From Armillaria gallica (taxonomy: Eukaryota; Basidiomycota; Agaricomycetes; Agaricales; Physalacriaceae), in NCBI GenBank assembly GCA_037576215.1, contig JBANDB010000007.1, positions 6,000,222 through 6,064,221 on the forward strand: DNA of 64,000 bases, written 5' to 3'. Position 1 is the first letter of the stretch. Each line of letters opens with the position of its first letter. This document shows, piece by piece, positions 23,672 to 35,989 of the stretch. The position numbers and the translations under genes were made by a program. Below the pieces are notes generated by a model. The model did no database searches. It saw only the letters and a program-made list of their open reading frames with translations, and was not told where the DNA came from.

Positions 23672-26600
23672 ATGAGCACCCACATTCCCATTCATCTACA
23701 GTGCCTTCCCCCCTGTGATTGTGCAGAGTTCTACTCTGATGGCTCGAGCCTGCATGGGCCTACGCAATTACAGCACTTGAAATGTGACAGCTGCGGCCAC
23801 CCGTGGTTCTCCCATCTGGCGCTGGACATCCTCGAGACAGACGCACTGTACCTGCACCGCCGCCGAGGGCTGCTCAAAAGTCGCTGCTAAGGTTTTGTTC
23901 CCAACCTGTGTGCTGTACGTCTGCTCACTTCATGAACCTTCATCAATCTGTTGTGTCATCTAACGTTCCTCTTCTAGACACTTTTGATGAACCACTGGAA
24001 TCCTCACACTCTGTGTGTATGCGGCGGTGAGTGGAAAGCTCACATGTCCTACCATGCCAGGTCAGTCACATGTATCTCTCATCTCTCTAGTCGCCATCAC
24101 TCACCTCATTGCTGTTGTCAGTGTTTCTCCTCCTGTTCCTTCAAGGCCACCGTTGGTCGCTCCCCCCTTCACTCTTCTATAGTCTGACTGGATTTTTTAG
24201 CATCCTCTCAGTGGCACCCGCTGTTCCGCCTGCCACACCTCCCCCTCTAGCACCCACTGACACGGTTCTGCCTTTGCCAACTGCAAGAGCTGTCGCTGAG
24301 CGTGCCACCGAGCGTGTCACCGGGCTGCCACCACCTATTCAGGCAATCCGGAGCCTCACTGTCATGGACACTACAGACGCCAACACCCTACGAATGGACA
24401 TGGCACAACGAACACTACCCCAGCACCAGACTGCCTCCCAAACAGGCCCTCCATCAGCCAATGCCAAAGGTAAACGCAAAGCTCGTCCGGCCAGCATCAA
24501 TCCCCAAAAGAGTCGCATCGAACTTGACATCATGATTGCACCCAACATTGTAAGCACGTCCTTTCGCGCCCTCGTGGCCATTGCTATCATAGCTGAGTCA
24601 CTCCTTTAGGAAGAACCGGACCACGCGGACGACGTGTGGGGTTACCATCAGTTAGCTTTGCGTGCAGACCAAATCAGGACTGCCTATGACAAGGTGTTCA
24701 TTCCTAACCACCTGGGGCATCGCATTACCCTTATGCCAATACTGCCACTGTTGCAGCAAATTGATAGTGAACTTTGTAGAGCAGTCAAAGTGGGTAGGTT
24801 GGAGGTTCCAGGACTCGACGAGTTCATTGCCAACAAGGAGGACGTCATTTATAACTCTAGCTATCCATGGGTTTGGCTGGCTCCCCAGCAAAGGGGCAAT
24901 ATGTACTCCTTCCAACCAGCCAGAAGTCTCAGCGGCGCCGTCATCATGCCTTTGGCCTTGGTGAACCTGACCCGGATGTTCCAGCCACTGCCCGCCAGCC
25001 AGGAGAACAGATTCTTCCTCATTGTTGGTATGTTCACGGTGATGTTTCGTCAAGTGTCTACTGATCTGACTCTATTAGCTCCTTGTTTCAGCGACATCAA
25101 AGGGTCCATACAGTACTTTGTGAGACCCAACAAAGAAATTGTCGAACAGGACGAACTGCACGCGTGCTTCTGCTATCGTGTATTGCACGCAGCAGGCATG
25201 GGATTCTACCGCAAAGCCAGTCGCGGCAAGGATGCACCACCTGCCTGGCCCCAACAGGTTAAGTGCCTACCAGGATGTCCTCAGGCGGAGCCTCTCGACA
25301 GTTCTGACGATGAGATCGGCAGAGCACTACCTAACACTCCCACCCATCATGCTAGCCCTCGCTTCCCCTCTTGGTCACCACCACCCATCAAGGTCACACT
25401 CACAGTAGGCCCACATACACCCGCATGGAGACATTCAACTCCTAATGGCCCTGAGCGGATGACTCGACAGCCATCTCCCATGCCTAGGACGCATGATGCT
25501 CATCACATGATTATCTTCAATTGGCAGAGAGCCTGTCACCTCACAGTCGATCAGTGCTACACTGATCTTGGCTACAGGATAGCAGGTGACACCATGGAGG
25601 ACATCGCGGAGGTGCTATGGTCTTGGTTCCAGCACACAGTCGAGCGGCCTCCTGGGAGTTTTGATCTTTGCCCCTTCCCATCGATTCAACGATTCAGTCT
25701 GAGCGATGGAGACTTCCATATACTGCAACTCTTTGAACAGCAGGCATATATGTGACTCTATAACACGTAAGCTCCTCTGTCTCTGCAGGTGTTCTGTAAC
25801 TCACTCAGTTGATGATTGACAGTAGGGAAGGATCAGATAGAGGAGGTCCAGCTCTCAGTCTGGGACTGGAGCATAGCTGTTTGTTGGCCACTCTGCAGCT
25901 CATGGTTCAGGGTAAACGTTACTGGAAACAACGAGGCGATGGGACGTACACATTCATACTCGGGAGTACCCGCATGCCTATTGATGCTCGCACCCACTAT
26001 ATGACTGTCTCAGGCAGATTATTAGCCCTGTCTCTCATCCAGTTGGGACAAGGTTTTGTGGTGTCCCTGTGGGTGGTGTTAGCCTTGATTGATGGGTTGG
26101 ATGCCTTTGGACAATTAAGTCTCGACCAGATCCGCGCGTTCTCTGAATCTGATACGAACACGGTAGCTTGTTGGTATCAAGTGGGTCGTGAAACTCACAT
26201 AGATCACCACTGTGCCCAATGCGCCGCAATCCAAGGACTCTTCGTGGAACCTCTCTCTGTAGAGGTAAGCCTTTTATCAAATGCATCTAGCGAATTGGAC
26301 CATTGAGCGCATGTCTGTAGCTCGTGGACTTTGTGGAGCCTCACAACGAGATATCCCACCGCGCTCTGACTGCCTGCCTAAATGCCCGTATGCTTCTCAA
26401 TGATGACATCTATTGGCCACACCCTGATCTGGAGGCATTGCGTCGTGGCTTTGACTGGGAATTAGCATGAGAGAGTGCAGGCACTCCTGCAAACAAACTT
26501 ATTGATGTGAGCCGGCCGTGGCTGATGCATCTGTTCTGTTCCTGCTAAACGCCGATCCCCTGTTTTGCTCTCAGATAACAAACCATTTTGCAACCATACC

Positions 26601-27231
26601 GTTGCTGCAGCGATTGTTTCAACTGTTTGTAATGGTCGAGGATGTTATTCCCCACCTAGTCTACCAGTTGAACAGTCGCCGCAGCCTGCCTGTGGATATC
26701 TATGAATGTTCGCTCATCCTACTCTTCAAGAGTTGCCTGGAGTCCTATCTTTGGGGTGTCAGGCATCCACTCGCAAGCAAGAGGGAGCTAGTGACCACGG
26801 AACAATGGGAGCAAGAGAAAGACGATCCCTTGGTGCAGGCCTGCCTGTTGCTGGATGCTGCTTGAGCTCTGCCCTGACCCCCAGCAGCACCTATGTGGGA
26901 GATTCGAGTGAGTCTTCACAATACAGTACATGTGTGCTAGGAGGCAGGCTCACCTGGGTTTTGTCCAGTTCGATTGCACCTTTGCTAAACAAAATGACGC
27001 GGTATGCCTGACCTCCCTCACTCACCCTCCTCTACTAACCCTACGGTCTCTGTACGTTCCCAGTGAGAAACATCAATGCATCTGCATATGTGTTTGGGGT
27101 CGGCTGACATCTACTTCACTCCTGAGCTAGCCGATATGCTCTCTCAAAAAGACTCCGACATGGATCATCCTTCCTACCATTTCTTTCATGCGCAATGTCT
27201 GTGTTCAATCAAACAGTATTTGTCAGCTTGA
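23672..27231 (+). pseudogene. HECT-like protein with N-terminal Cys/His clusters
   Basis: Multi-exon gene. The first exon has PCDCAEFYSDGS and LKCDSCGHPWFSH, and a later one has TLCVCGGEWKAH, a Zn-binding-like CxC/CxxCxH pattern common in Agaricomycete proteins. A Pro/Ser-rich linker and a conserved block (24,634-25,755, with an intron at 25,026-25,091) follow. Then from about 25,830 GLEHSCLLATLQLM, YWKQRGDGTYTFILG, RMPIDARTHYMTVSGRLLA and LIQLGQGFVVSLWVVLALIDG resemble the N-lobe of a HECT ubiquitin ligase. The last exon (27,100-27,231) has FFHAQCLCSIKQYLSA, where a C-lobe cysteine could sit. An in-frame TGA at 26,468 (LA-stop-ESAG) interrupts an otherwise open frame. HECT identity is tentative. 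Confidence 0.5.
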
Positions 27232-27532
27232 ATGCGCCAGTGGATGCTGTGTCAGTCTGCTTACCTACATAGTAGCTTAAAGCAATCGTAGTTGGGGACC
27301 GAATAAAATGATTAGATGGGAGATTTATTAAGATTGATCACACGTCCCGTGATGGAATGCTGTGGTACATGGAGTGACTTCTCAGAAACCAGAAACAGGA
27401 ATGGGGGCACTACTGACACACCCCAAATGTGAACTCATATACACCCAATCTAGGGGGCACACCAGCCAGCACGACTTTGTGGCGGATATTTTGCACAGAC
27501 ATTTCTGAGAATTTGCAATGCCTTCGTGGGCC

Positions 27533-27546
27533 ACATATATTAAAAG
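27533..27546 (+). promoter_or_regulatory. TATA-like box upstream of WLND gene
   Basis: ACATATATTAAAAG lies about 45 bp before the ATG at 27,589, which itself has a good start context (CACCATGG). Confidence 0.4.
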
Positions 27547-27588
27547 CTTGACAGCGACCAAACTCTCCTCCTATTGCAACCGCCCACC

Positions 27589-28648
27589 ATGGCCAAACGA
27601 CACTCCACCAATGCAGCATGCTCTACCCCACCTAAGCGCATGAGAAAGAAAAAGGAGCCGCTCCCATCAGCTCCTGAGGTGCCTCCAGGACCCTGTCATA
27701 GTCAACGCACCATTAGGCCACCCCAGCTGGCCGATGAGATGGTGAGTTACGCAGAGACGCTCCATGACCTGAGCACATCGGGTGCAACCCTGTCAGGCAT
27801 CGAGGCCACAACTGAGGATGGTGGTACCACAGCTGCAGACGGTGGGGTATTGATTACACATCGAGCGTTCTGATCTGACTAGTTCTCACAGGTCCAACTC
27901 CCATCGAGATCGCAAGCGATACCGAGGATGAACAATCTCCCGAGTTCACTGGAGAGGTACCACATCACTGTAAGCGCTAGACTGATGAAACCATGGGGGT
28001 GTGTTTGGCTGACACTCACTTGTAGTGAGAAACTGGAGCATTACCGAAACGATGGGTGTGGCGCAGCTCTGCGACCTTGTGCAAGCTACCCTGCATCCGC
28101 TCGTGGATCGTTGAGTGCATACTCCCTCTCCCCCTTCCTCAGTTGCCGCTGATGAAGAGAATTGGATGGACACATATGAAGGGTATAGTTTTGACCATGA
28201 CGTGGTGCTACACTGGCTCCCGGACAGTTTCACAGCCTCCCATTCCTCATCTCCAGCAGCTCTTGATTCCCACCTAGCACACCTCAAAACACCTGGCGAA
28301 GCCCTGGTTTTTGTCCTCTTCTACGTAACCCATTTGAAGTGCTATGTCCTCACAGAACGCTTCACTCCCTCACAGGCCAGTCCCGAATATGCAGAGGTCC
28401 TCTCTTATATGAGGTGACCCGACACCACTTTGGGTGGCTGGCTCAATGATGCTGTGGTCGACAACCCAGTCGAATACTGTGTGGGTACTTGTCATCGAGT
28501 CTTCGGGGTGCACCAAAATTTCATGAGCAGCATGTTTTTCATGCAACTCGGCCTGGTGGAGAATCCTGCCCGTGGTATGATGAGTCACCTTCCCAGATTC
28601 ACTACCCCGCCTGCCATGCTGACAGAGATCGGTGCGGAGGCACCATGA
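27589..28648 (+). pseudogene. Nuclear protein with WLND motif (Ulp1/C48-like?), one stop
   Basis: Starts MAKRHSTNAACSTPPKRMRKKKE, with a basic nuclear-localisation-like cluster, then an acidic stretch after the first intron (PIEIASDTEDE) that resembles a SUMO-interacting motif. Later exons carry VRNWSITETMGVAQLCDLVQ and ADEENWMDTYEGYSF. After an in-frame TGA at 28,415 the same frame continues as GGWLNDAVVDNPVEYC and MSSMFFMQLGL. WLND followed by a hydrophobic helix is a hallmark of Ulp1-type SUMO proteases, but the catalytic His and Cys were not found, so the assignment is weak. It lies between the HECT-like gene and the frame at 28,821. Confidence 0.4.
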
Positions 28649-28820
28649 ATGATGTATGCCATGTATATCTATCCTCAGGTCAGTTCAGTCCAGGTTGAAT
28701 CAGGTTGGGTAATGTCACTTACATTCATCTCTTCAGATGTTGACCCCCAATTTGTTGGAGCTTCCTCTATTGCAAGAGTCCCACGTCAACTCAGAAATCT
28801 TGCATAGATCCAATGTGACA

Positions 28821-29449
28821 ATGGCTAAGCCACAGAAGACGCACGTTCAGCACCACTCGGCACAAGCGTTCAGGCCCGGCCCAGCCCAGGCATCGTCATT
28901 GTCATCCACACAGGCAGTACCAGAGGACCCCAAGTTCATCAACTGTTCATCAACTGGTTGGATGAACTGCTGACCGATCATTTTGCTGCTGACATCCAGG
29001 ATCATAGGGTACACAAGGAAAGCAGAGAGTATGGCACTGCTTACATGGCCTTCCTCAACGATCGTTTGCTCCATATCATCTACAAAGCTCTCTACCCTAC
29101 TGGGAACCAGACGATTGAGTTCACATTCCAGAAGAAATCGTACTGGATCCACCGCCATAATATAGGTCACACGCTCATTGGCTCATTCAATACCACCAAT
29201 AATCACATGTCCCATATCAGCAATGCCCACCACACCCTCCATTCCTTGTGCGCCGCCGCAGAGGATAAACTTACCCCCCAGGACAAAACCTTCAAGCAAC
29301 ACCTCAAGGCTCTCCTAGGGGATACCGTCTTGGGTCCTCGTTTGACATACTGCAATACCTCATCGGCAGAGTACAATACTGTCACCATGCTCTTGGGGCA
29401 CATGAATGACACTGGGAAGGAAATACGAAAGAGGCTGGGTGAAGTGTGA
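28821..29449 (+). pseudogene. Unknown protein broken by an 11 bp tandem duplication
   Basis: Starts MAKPQKTHVQHHSAQAF, low-complexity Ala/Pro/Ser, then EDPKFIN. The unit GTTCATCAACT is present twice (28,934-28,944 and 28,945-28,955) and shifts the frame. Downstream the alternative frame reads WLDELLTDHFAADIQDH, then YGTAYMAFLNDRLLHIIYKAL and a helical region to LGEV at 29,449. Removing one unit joins the two parts. It could also be the 3' end of the preceding gene through an intron at about 28,678-28,737 (GTCAGT to CTTCAG). No domain recognised. Confidence 0.45.
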
Positions 29450-30233
29450 GGCTCAATCGACCAGAGGTAACAAGTAAATGAACTGACCTTGCTGTTCTTG
29501 GGGGAGAGGAGCGCAGGAATGGGATGGTGAAGTCCAGGTTAAGTAAGGCATTTGGCCCAGGCCCCATTGCAATGAAAAGTCCAGTTTTCTTCTTGTGTGT
29601 GAGTGTTGGATGTCGCAATTATCTTCTGTGAACAACAGCGAGTATGCTAAATGTGAGCTGCTGGGTCACGACGATGTTGAAGTTGAGTGTAGTCACATGT
29701 GCATATATGATTGAAGATGTTGCTTGGCTACATCGATGTCGTTGAGCCAAGGGAGGGTGACAGGACTGTCACCATCCTGTATGATGGTTGGAGAATGGCC
29801 ATAGTGACAATTTGATTCAATGAATCATGGTGACCCTTGATGCTCGTGTGCTGGCAGCACCATATGACCACTGCTGACTCATCAGATCGCACAGCGACCC
29901 CCTCCTCAGTGCCGTTCTGCCTGGTTCCCCCCCAGCCTTGGGCACCGCAATACAGTACTGTCTTGCGAGGTTCTCATTCGACATCATTGGTGAGGACGGC
30001 CCGGTTATGACGGCGTCACACTCGTTCGGCCTAGCGGACTCTGGATCGCCCTCCTATCTGTCGGGCTCCCTTACTTATATTCCACCACCACTGGACATGG
30101 ACCTCCCTCTCTTCCATCATGTTGAATGACCCCCTCAGCCACCTGCGACAGGGTTATATAGACCTCCATTGATGGACCACTGTGACTGTATGTACTCAAA
30201 GCAGTCAATGGGAAGAACTGGACTGAGCCAGAA
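29450..30233. other. No recognisable gene
   Basis: Short frames on both strands (for example 29,938-30,129 plus and 30,071-30,310 minus) without known motifs. Likely intergenic or an unrecognised 5' exon of the integrase gene. Confidence 0.3.
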
Positions 30234-31978
30234 ATGATGTCCTCTGCTTCATGGACGATGCTGCCATGGTACGTCGTCCTTCCTGTGAGCTGGAAGTTGG
30301 CTGATGCCAAGGATCCTATCCTATGTCAGCACCAAGCACAATTTCCTGCAGCTGAGTATGCGACCTTGCAAGAGAACATCCACTACATGGTGGAGGCCCT
30401 CGACACAGCCGTTCACCAGTGTAACGACCCGCCAGACTCCAGACCTGTTCTCACCGCAGGTAGGCGTGTACGCATGGGAAAGCGGGGTCGACCGTGTATC
30501 GAGATCGAGCCGAACTATCTGTTGCAGAGCTTCAGGGAGTCCGGTGACAGTGCCTATCGAGAGGTCTCCGTGGTGGCCGACTGCAGTGGACGCAGTGTTC
30601 GGCGATGACATCAAGACTATGGCCATCTCCCGTGGGGCGATCCCGTTTATACAGATGAGGCACCAGCCAGAGAGGATGGTGAGCTTTGCTGACACTTCCA
30701 TGGTAGGGGCAGACCACCAATGTCTACACTTACCGATGAACAACTGGATGCGCTCCTCAGCCAATGTCTGCAAGACTTCCCCAAGTTTGGACAATGAAAA
30801 ATTGCAGGGTATTTACATGATCGAGGGCACCATGTTCCTGACCGTCACCTCAGAGAGTCCTACGTTCATGTGCACGGTGCCCCAGCCATCTTTGGTGATC
30901 GCAATATTCATAGGAAACGCTATCATGTCGCCGGTGCTAATTCTTTATGGCACCATGATGGTCAACACGGTGAGTCTGGTTCCATGGCAACGAGGGTTAC
31001 AATGACTGACCTGCCTTGGGCGGTAGGTCTGATCAGATACAAGATTGTCATCCACACCTTTGTCGACGGGAAATCACACCTAGTCACCGGGATCCAGGCC
31101 AGCAACAACAACCATGGTACCACAGTCTTGTTACTGTTTCATCACTGCCACTCCAAACATGGAACTCCCAGTCGCCTGCACGGAGATCACAGTACAGAGA
31201 ATCTATGTGTCGCTGAATGGATGTTGGAGAATCGAGGGCCCGGCTGCGGCTTGTACATCTTTGGCTGGTAAGTACATGGCATGCTTTCGCGCCATCTTTA
31301 TTAACATTCACACGGCTCGGTTGCAGGAGCATTCACAACATTTGGATTGAGCGACTCTGGTATGACGTCATGCATGATTTTGGCATGAAGTGGAAGGATT
31401 TTTTCCTCAAGCTGGAAGTACATTACGGTCTTGATCTGTCCAAACATCACCACATTTGGCTGGTTCACTATCTCTGGTTGGACGCGATCAACAGGGATGC
31501 GCAGGATTGGATGGGGATGTGGAACAGCCATCAAATGACATTGCCCTGTTCTTCGCCCCGGACTCCCAGAGAAATGTTTCGCAGCAGCATGATCGCAGAT
31601 GGGCCATGAGGACTTGCAGATCTCTTTGCGTGGCTGGTGGATGATGAAGTGGAGGACATCGAAGAGTTTGGTATTGACTGGGATGTGATTGACGATGCCA
31701 CATACATGGACCATCTCCGGCGGCACAATCCAGATGAGTGGGATGCAACCAATCCATTTTCAGCGGCACCCCCCAAGATGGCGCACATACCAGTAGATCC
31801 GCCTGAATGTCCTTTCAACCGGGAGAGTATGGATATTCTGGCTGCCGCTTTGGCCGAACGAGTGGACCTTACATCGAGACAGATGGATGTGCATCACCTG
31901 GTATGGTTGGAGGCCATGAATTTGTGCAATTACTTGTTGAGGACTCAAAATGCAGGCTCAGACACCGCTATCTTCTGA
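30234..31978 (+). pseudogene. DDE integrase of the fungal rve/rva_4 type, three in-frame TGA codons
   Basis: Candidate transposase of the element. Order: RRVRMGKRGRPCIEIEPNYLL with a helix-turn-helix ending SGRSVRRR (to 30,605); an intron near 30,679-30,719; TLTDEQLDALLSQCLQDF and HRKRYHVAGANSLWHHDGQHG; an intron 30,970-31,026; IRYKIVIHTFVDGKSHLVTG (first Asp in FVDGKS); HGDHSTEN (second Asp); an intron 31,268-31,326; SIHNIWIERLWYDV (Glu). The second Asp and Glu are 34 residues apart. The C-terminal region continues through WLVDDEVEDIEEFGIDWD to 31,978. In-frame TGA codons at 30,606, 30,795 and 31,607 interrupt it; the frame resumes each time. The last falls in DGP-x-G, where Arg is usual in the family. 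All catalytic residues remain. The true start is uncertain. Confidence 0.88.
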
Positions 31979-32651
31979 TGTCACTGTGTATAGAGTTTAT
32001 AGTGACGGTTATACAGGACTGGCCCCATTGAAATGTAAAAAAATAGAGAGAACAATGCCTCATGAGAGGGCAGCAGTCGGTTGTATTGTCATTTAGCGGT
32101 GTAAACAGAAGTCGCGACCAGGCATCAGTGCCATATACAGTGAAAATTAGGTACAATACACCATATGACCTATGACCTACTACCTTCCCTACATATGCAT
32201 CCCGAACATCCAAAGAATGAATAGTTTTCTCCATGTCTTTGTGGGTTCTACACCACTATTCACACCTGCCCTTGAAAAACCAACGAAACTGTCTGACGAG
32301 CCACTGGGGGCTTGCGCTGTCGATCCCTGGCCTGATGTCCTCGAATAGAGACAGAATGGTCCCATCAGTGAGAAGCTTGATGTACCAAAATAGTGTATTC
32401 TATCTAGTGCCACTGGGCTTCCATCATGGTTGCCCAGTGGAATGTTCATGTCCAGCCAACGACATTGTAGTGCCAGTGGAAAATGTCAAACATGCTTAGT
32501 CCTTCAATCCTCAAAACCCTCCACACTTGCACCCTACCTACCAACAATCAACTCGTACGCTATCCCCCCTGGTATTCATGCCATCTATTCAACTGAGACA
32601 TTGCAGTAGAACATTTCAATTCACCCACCAACACTTATCCCACAAGAAGGA
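31979..32651. other. No recognisable gene
   Basis: AT-richer spacer after the integrase. No supported frame; probably its 3' untranslated region and the promoter of the next gene. Confidence 0.4.
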
Positions 32652-33452
32652 ATGTTCCATACCACATCTGAGCTGGACCTATTGTGGATCCGAGCAGGTG
32701 AGTTATTAGAGGTGAGTACAAGGAGAAGTCAAGACAAACTGGAAGGACAGACCTGATATTGACTTTCATCCCCAGGAAGTCGATGACCTGAAGGACGAGC
32801 TCAAGAAGGCAAAAGAACAGGCAGAAGCAGGTCAAAACGAGGCAGACTGGTGGCGAGTAAAGCACTACCAGGTCAGGCAGACCAGCCTAGTCTTAGTAAG
32901 GTCCATCTGACAGTTGGCCAATCACCAGGAACAATATAGTATGCACCAGCAAGTACGTGATCTTGAAGATGAGATCAATGCCTTGAAGGAGGAGAACATT
33001 CAAGCTAGCTGCCACTCGCGAGAAGGCATAGCTGAGTGTCAGGAGAAGCGCCAGGTGAGTACATTGCAAGTGACATGTCTCCTGGCTGTACTAACCTAAC
33101 CACCCCTCCATTTCGTGACAGAGACGAGACCAAATTTTTGACGCTATATGATGCTTCATGTGTGAGATGCCGGCCACAGAGGCATGCATGTGAGTGGCTT
33201 TGCACTACTGAGGGGATGAGCTGACCCGACCACAGTTTGGAGTGCAGCCATAGTTTCCACATCGAATGTTTGATCTGCCGGTTTGAGGTGGCAGACCGTA
33301 GTAATGGTAGGGGGATGCCAGCACTTTGTCTGTCGTGCAGAAAGCCTGTACTCTGTCGCCCCATCTGCAACCGGGTGCTTGAGGATATCAGCAGGTTTCT
33401 GCCTGATGCAGAAGCGCTCACAGACAGACACAACACGTACTGGGACACATGA
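32652..33452 (+). pseudogene. Coiled-coil RING finger protein, one in-frame TGA
   Basis: Five-exon gene. MFHTTSELDLLWIRA; then EVDDLKDELKKAKEQAEAG and QQVRDLEDEINALKEEN form a heptad-rich coiled coil; then CFMCEMPATEACMLECSHSF with HIECLICRFE and CLSCRKPV, a RING-type C-x2-C...C-x-H...C-x2-C...C-x2-C finger near 33,150-33,345. Introns: 32,698-32,775, 32,872-32,912, 33,055-33,120 and 33,191-33,235 approximately, all with GT..AG. A TGA at 33,149 stands directly before the first RING cysteine (DAI-stop-CFMCEM), so the finger is lost unless read through. Likely an E3 ubiquitin ligase by family; target unknown. Confidence 0.7.
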
Positions 33453-33675
33453 TTTCTGACCCCAGAGCTAGGAACAGAGAGTCAGGTGTGATAATCGATC
33501 ACACACGGGTAAAAGTGAAGGGCCTGGTGGAGTCACATCCAGTTGAGAGTGATAGTCATCTGGTACAGAACCATTATGTCGTATCTACACCTGTTGCAAT
33601 GAGATAGAATCTGACGAATTTCTTACCATTTCTTTCTGAGTGCCTCCGGTCCGAGGATCCAAAGTGAAATTTCAG

Positions 33676-35989
33676 ATGCCACCCGGCCGACCAATGCCAT
33701 GGCTGTGGCGGTGCAGCCGCTGCCATGTCTCAGGGATCAGCCCGTTCTCATAGCTCACCACTGTCTTCCACTCATCATCACTCTTGTCGGGATTCAACAG
33801 CCCAGTCATTTCCTTCTCTCAGATGTGACATTGTCAGCTGAGACAGACTCGGTGTATCTACCTCTGACCAGTGGAGATGGAAGCTACTCTACAAGACATA
33901 CTCAAGAACCCAGACTTGTTGACGCATCGTCGAGCTCCCAATGAAGGTGCATGGGGCAGAGCAGAGGCCTCGTCGTTTCCTACGTCTCTGATGTGTGCCA
34001 TAGTGTTACACACCTGGGATGGACTATGTGGAGCTGTGTCAACCGAACTGGAAGATCTGTTAATCATGTCGCCCAATGCTTCAGTCATATACGCGCCGCC
34101 CCTGGGGGTCAACCAGGAGATGGCGATGTATCAGAACTACTGTTATGCGGATGACGATCCGTGCTGTTGGCCCCAACCCTACATGAATACACGACCTTAT
34201 CTCGCATGCATTACAACCCAACCTGCACATGGCAGCAACGCCTACCGACCTCTTTATGGATTACCAAGCCGTGTCCACTTTGAAGAGCTGGATGGTTCAT
34301 CTCTCATCCTTGGGCCAGGACTATGGGACAAGCAAGAATTGGAAAAACTCAAGACATGCTGCCAGCTTCTCTTGGACGTGGTCAGGGGACCCGACCTTCC
34401 TGTCACTCCCTTCCTGAATGAAAAGCACCGCCTGCTGCCCATGTTTCTTGAGCAGCTGGAAGCTCTCCCCCTGACTTTCGAGTGTCTATGTCTGTGTGTG
34501 GTGGAAACACAGAGACTAGCACTAGAGTTAAGGGCATATCTGGATTATTACCTACTCTATCATCCATGCATAGACTCTCCCAATGCGGTCCCCCCCTTGG
34601 CGCCGAAATTCGACCTCGCCAGCACGTTTACCACCAGTACCACAGTTGCGCAAGAGCTATTCAAGGCGGGAATTCCTGTGTGGCTCCTCCGCTCCCTCTC
34701 TGTGCTCCCTGCGACTCGGATTGATCGTGCGGTGAAAGTGACGCCTTGTACAGAGTGTGTAGACCTAGAGCCTTGCCCTCTGTGCCTGCAAGAGGTATAT
34801 GTCGGTGCAGCTACTGACGAGAAAAAATACCAAGCTTTTGAAAGATTCACACGATCACATTTTACCGTGCCCAATCCATTCTTATGGATGCCTGGAGTAC
34901 ATCAGCAACATCCTGTTCTACTGACACCACCACAAGAGACAGCGCATCAATATCAGCCTTGTGAGTAGGACCCAGATTTCATCAAAAATATGTGCATACT
35001 CATACCTCCTTCTCAGACGCAGTCCCTAGTCATGGATGGCATGGCCAGCATGCATCGAAAGTGCGCACATTACCAACGAGCTTTGACATTGCGGAACATG
35101 CATACCTGCCCCCCATAATTCCCTCCTGGAAAGCGGGTTTGTTAGCAGTCAACGCTGACCCTTCGCACACCGATGTAGCCGTGTCTGGGTATGCATTCCC
35201 CAAGCCCAAACTGTTTGTAAGTGTCCAAACCCTGGAGAAGCAGAAAATCGTACTGCTGGCATGGCTTCGATTACAAGTGGGACTGATCGTGCTGCTGGCA
35301 CCTCCTTTTAACCTGCCAGTCCTTCTGCATCAGACGTGGCGAATGCTCCTTCAATTTGACTGGCTGCAAAACCCCACCAATCACGACCCTGCCTCGAGCC
35401 AGGTTAACAACAGAGAGGCAAAAAGACAGGAGCGAGCGTCCATCTTTTTAGCAGGCTGCCAAGGAGAGTTGACTCTCAGACAGGACCAGCCTGCGAAAGC
35501 AAAGTGGCAAGACATCAACGTGGACCGCCTGTTGCAAGATGACATCCAAGCGATCTTGTGGGAACTGAGCAAGCTCAACTTTTGTCTGGAATTACTAGCC
35601 TTGGACGTGCGCATGTGTGGGATAGCTTCGGACGAAGAAGCTCAGCAAACTGCACACAGTCGTCACCTGGGCCTGTGCTTCCCCACTCATAAACTAGATC
35701 TGTGTTGGATCATAGACCGGGAAGTGCGAATCATGGCCTTGGCAATCCCATCTGGGTGAATCGTGCACCGTACGTGTGTGCGCTTTGACGTGTAATGGCA
35801 TCGTGGGTCCATCCTCCTCCAGAGATCACCCGCAAACGCGAGACGTATGACCCTGAGCAGCTAGAGCACCTGGAGTTGGCGGTTATGAGGTATTATTGTG
35901 ACACGTTCTTCCTGAAATTCGGTCGGGCACCTATCGTACCTCACCACCTCGAGCACCCCTTGAAGATGGGGTGGGAACCTCAGCCATGA
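33676..35989 (+). pseudogene. WPQPY-family protein (Agaricomycete orphan family), frameshifted near 3' end
   Basis: First exon MPPGRPMPWLWRCSRCHVS; an intron to 33,871; a 365-residue exon with CCWPQPYMNTRPYLACITT, YGLPSRVHFEELDGSSL, ILGPGLWDKQELEKL, FECLCLCVVETQRLALELRA and AGIPVWLLRSL; an intron 34,966-35,017; a second long exon with SGYAFPKPKLFVSV and ILWELSKLNFCLELLALD. I recognise this text as a large, unnamed Agaricomycete family often found in repeats. The last segment (VMASWVHPPP...YYCDTFFLKFGRAPIVP) is in another frame after about 35,750 and is preceded by a TGA at 35,786, so this copy is broken. Function unknown. Confidence 0.65.

Noticed and set aside
23672..24090. KDZ transposase-associated cysteine cluster
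   Set aside because: CxC and CxxCxH pairs are present, but no KDZ transposase domain was found anywhere in the element, and the integrase explains mobility better.
28430..28648. Confident Ulp1 SUMO protease call
   Set aside because: Only the WLND segment and the following helix match; the catalytic His-Asp-Cys region was not found.
30606..31609. Stop-codon recoding (TGA read as an amino acid) in the cargo genes
   Set aside because: No recoding element or precedent in these families, and copy B of the host gene DUF6535 shows the same CGA-to-TGA change; mutation is simpler.
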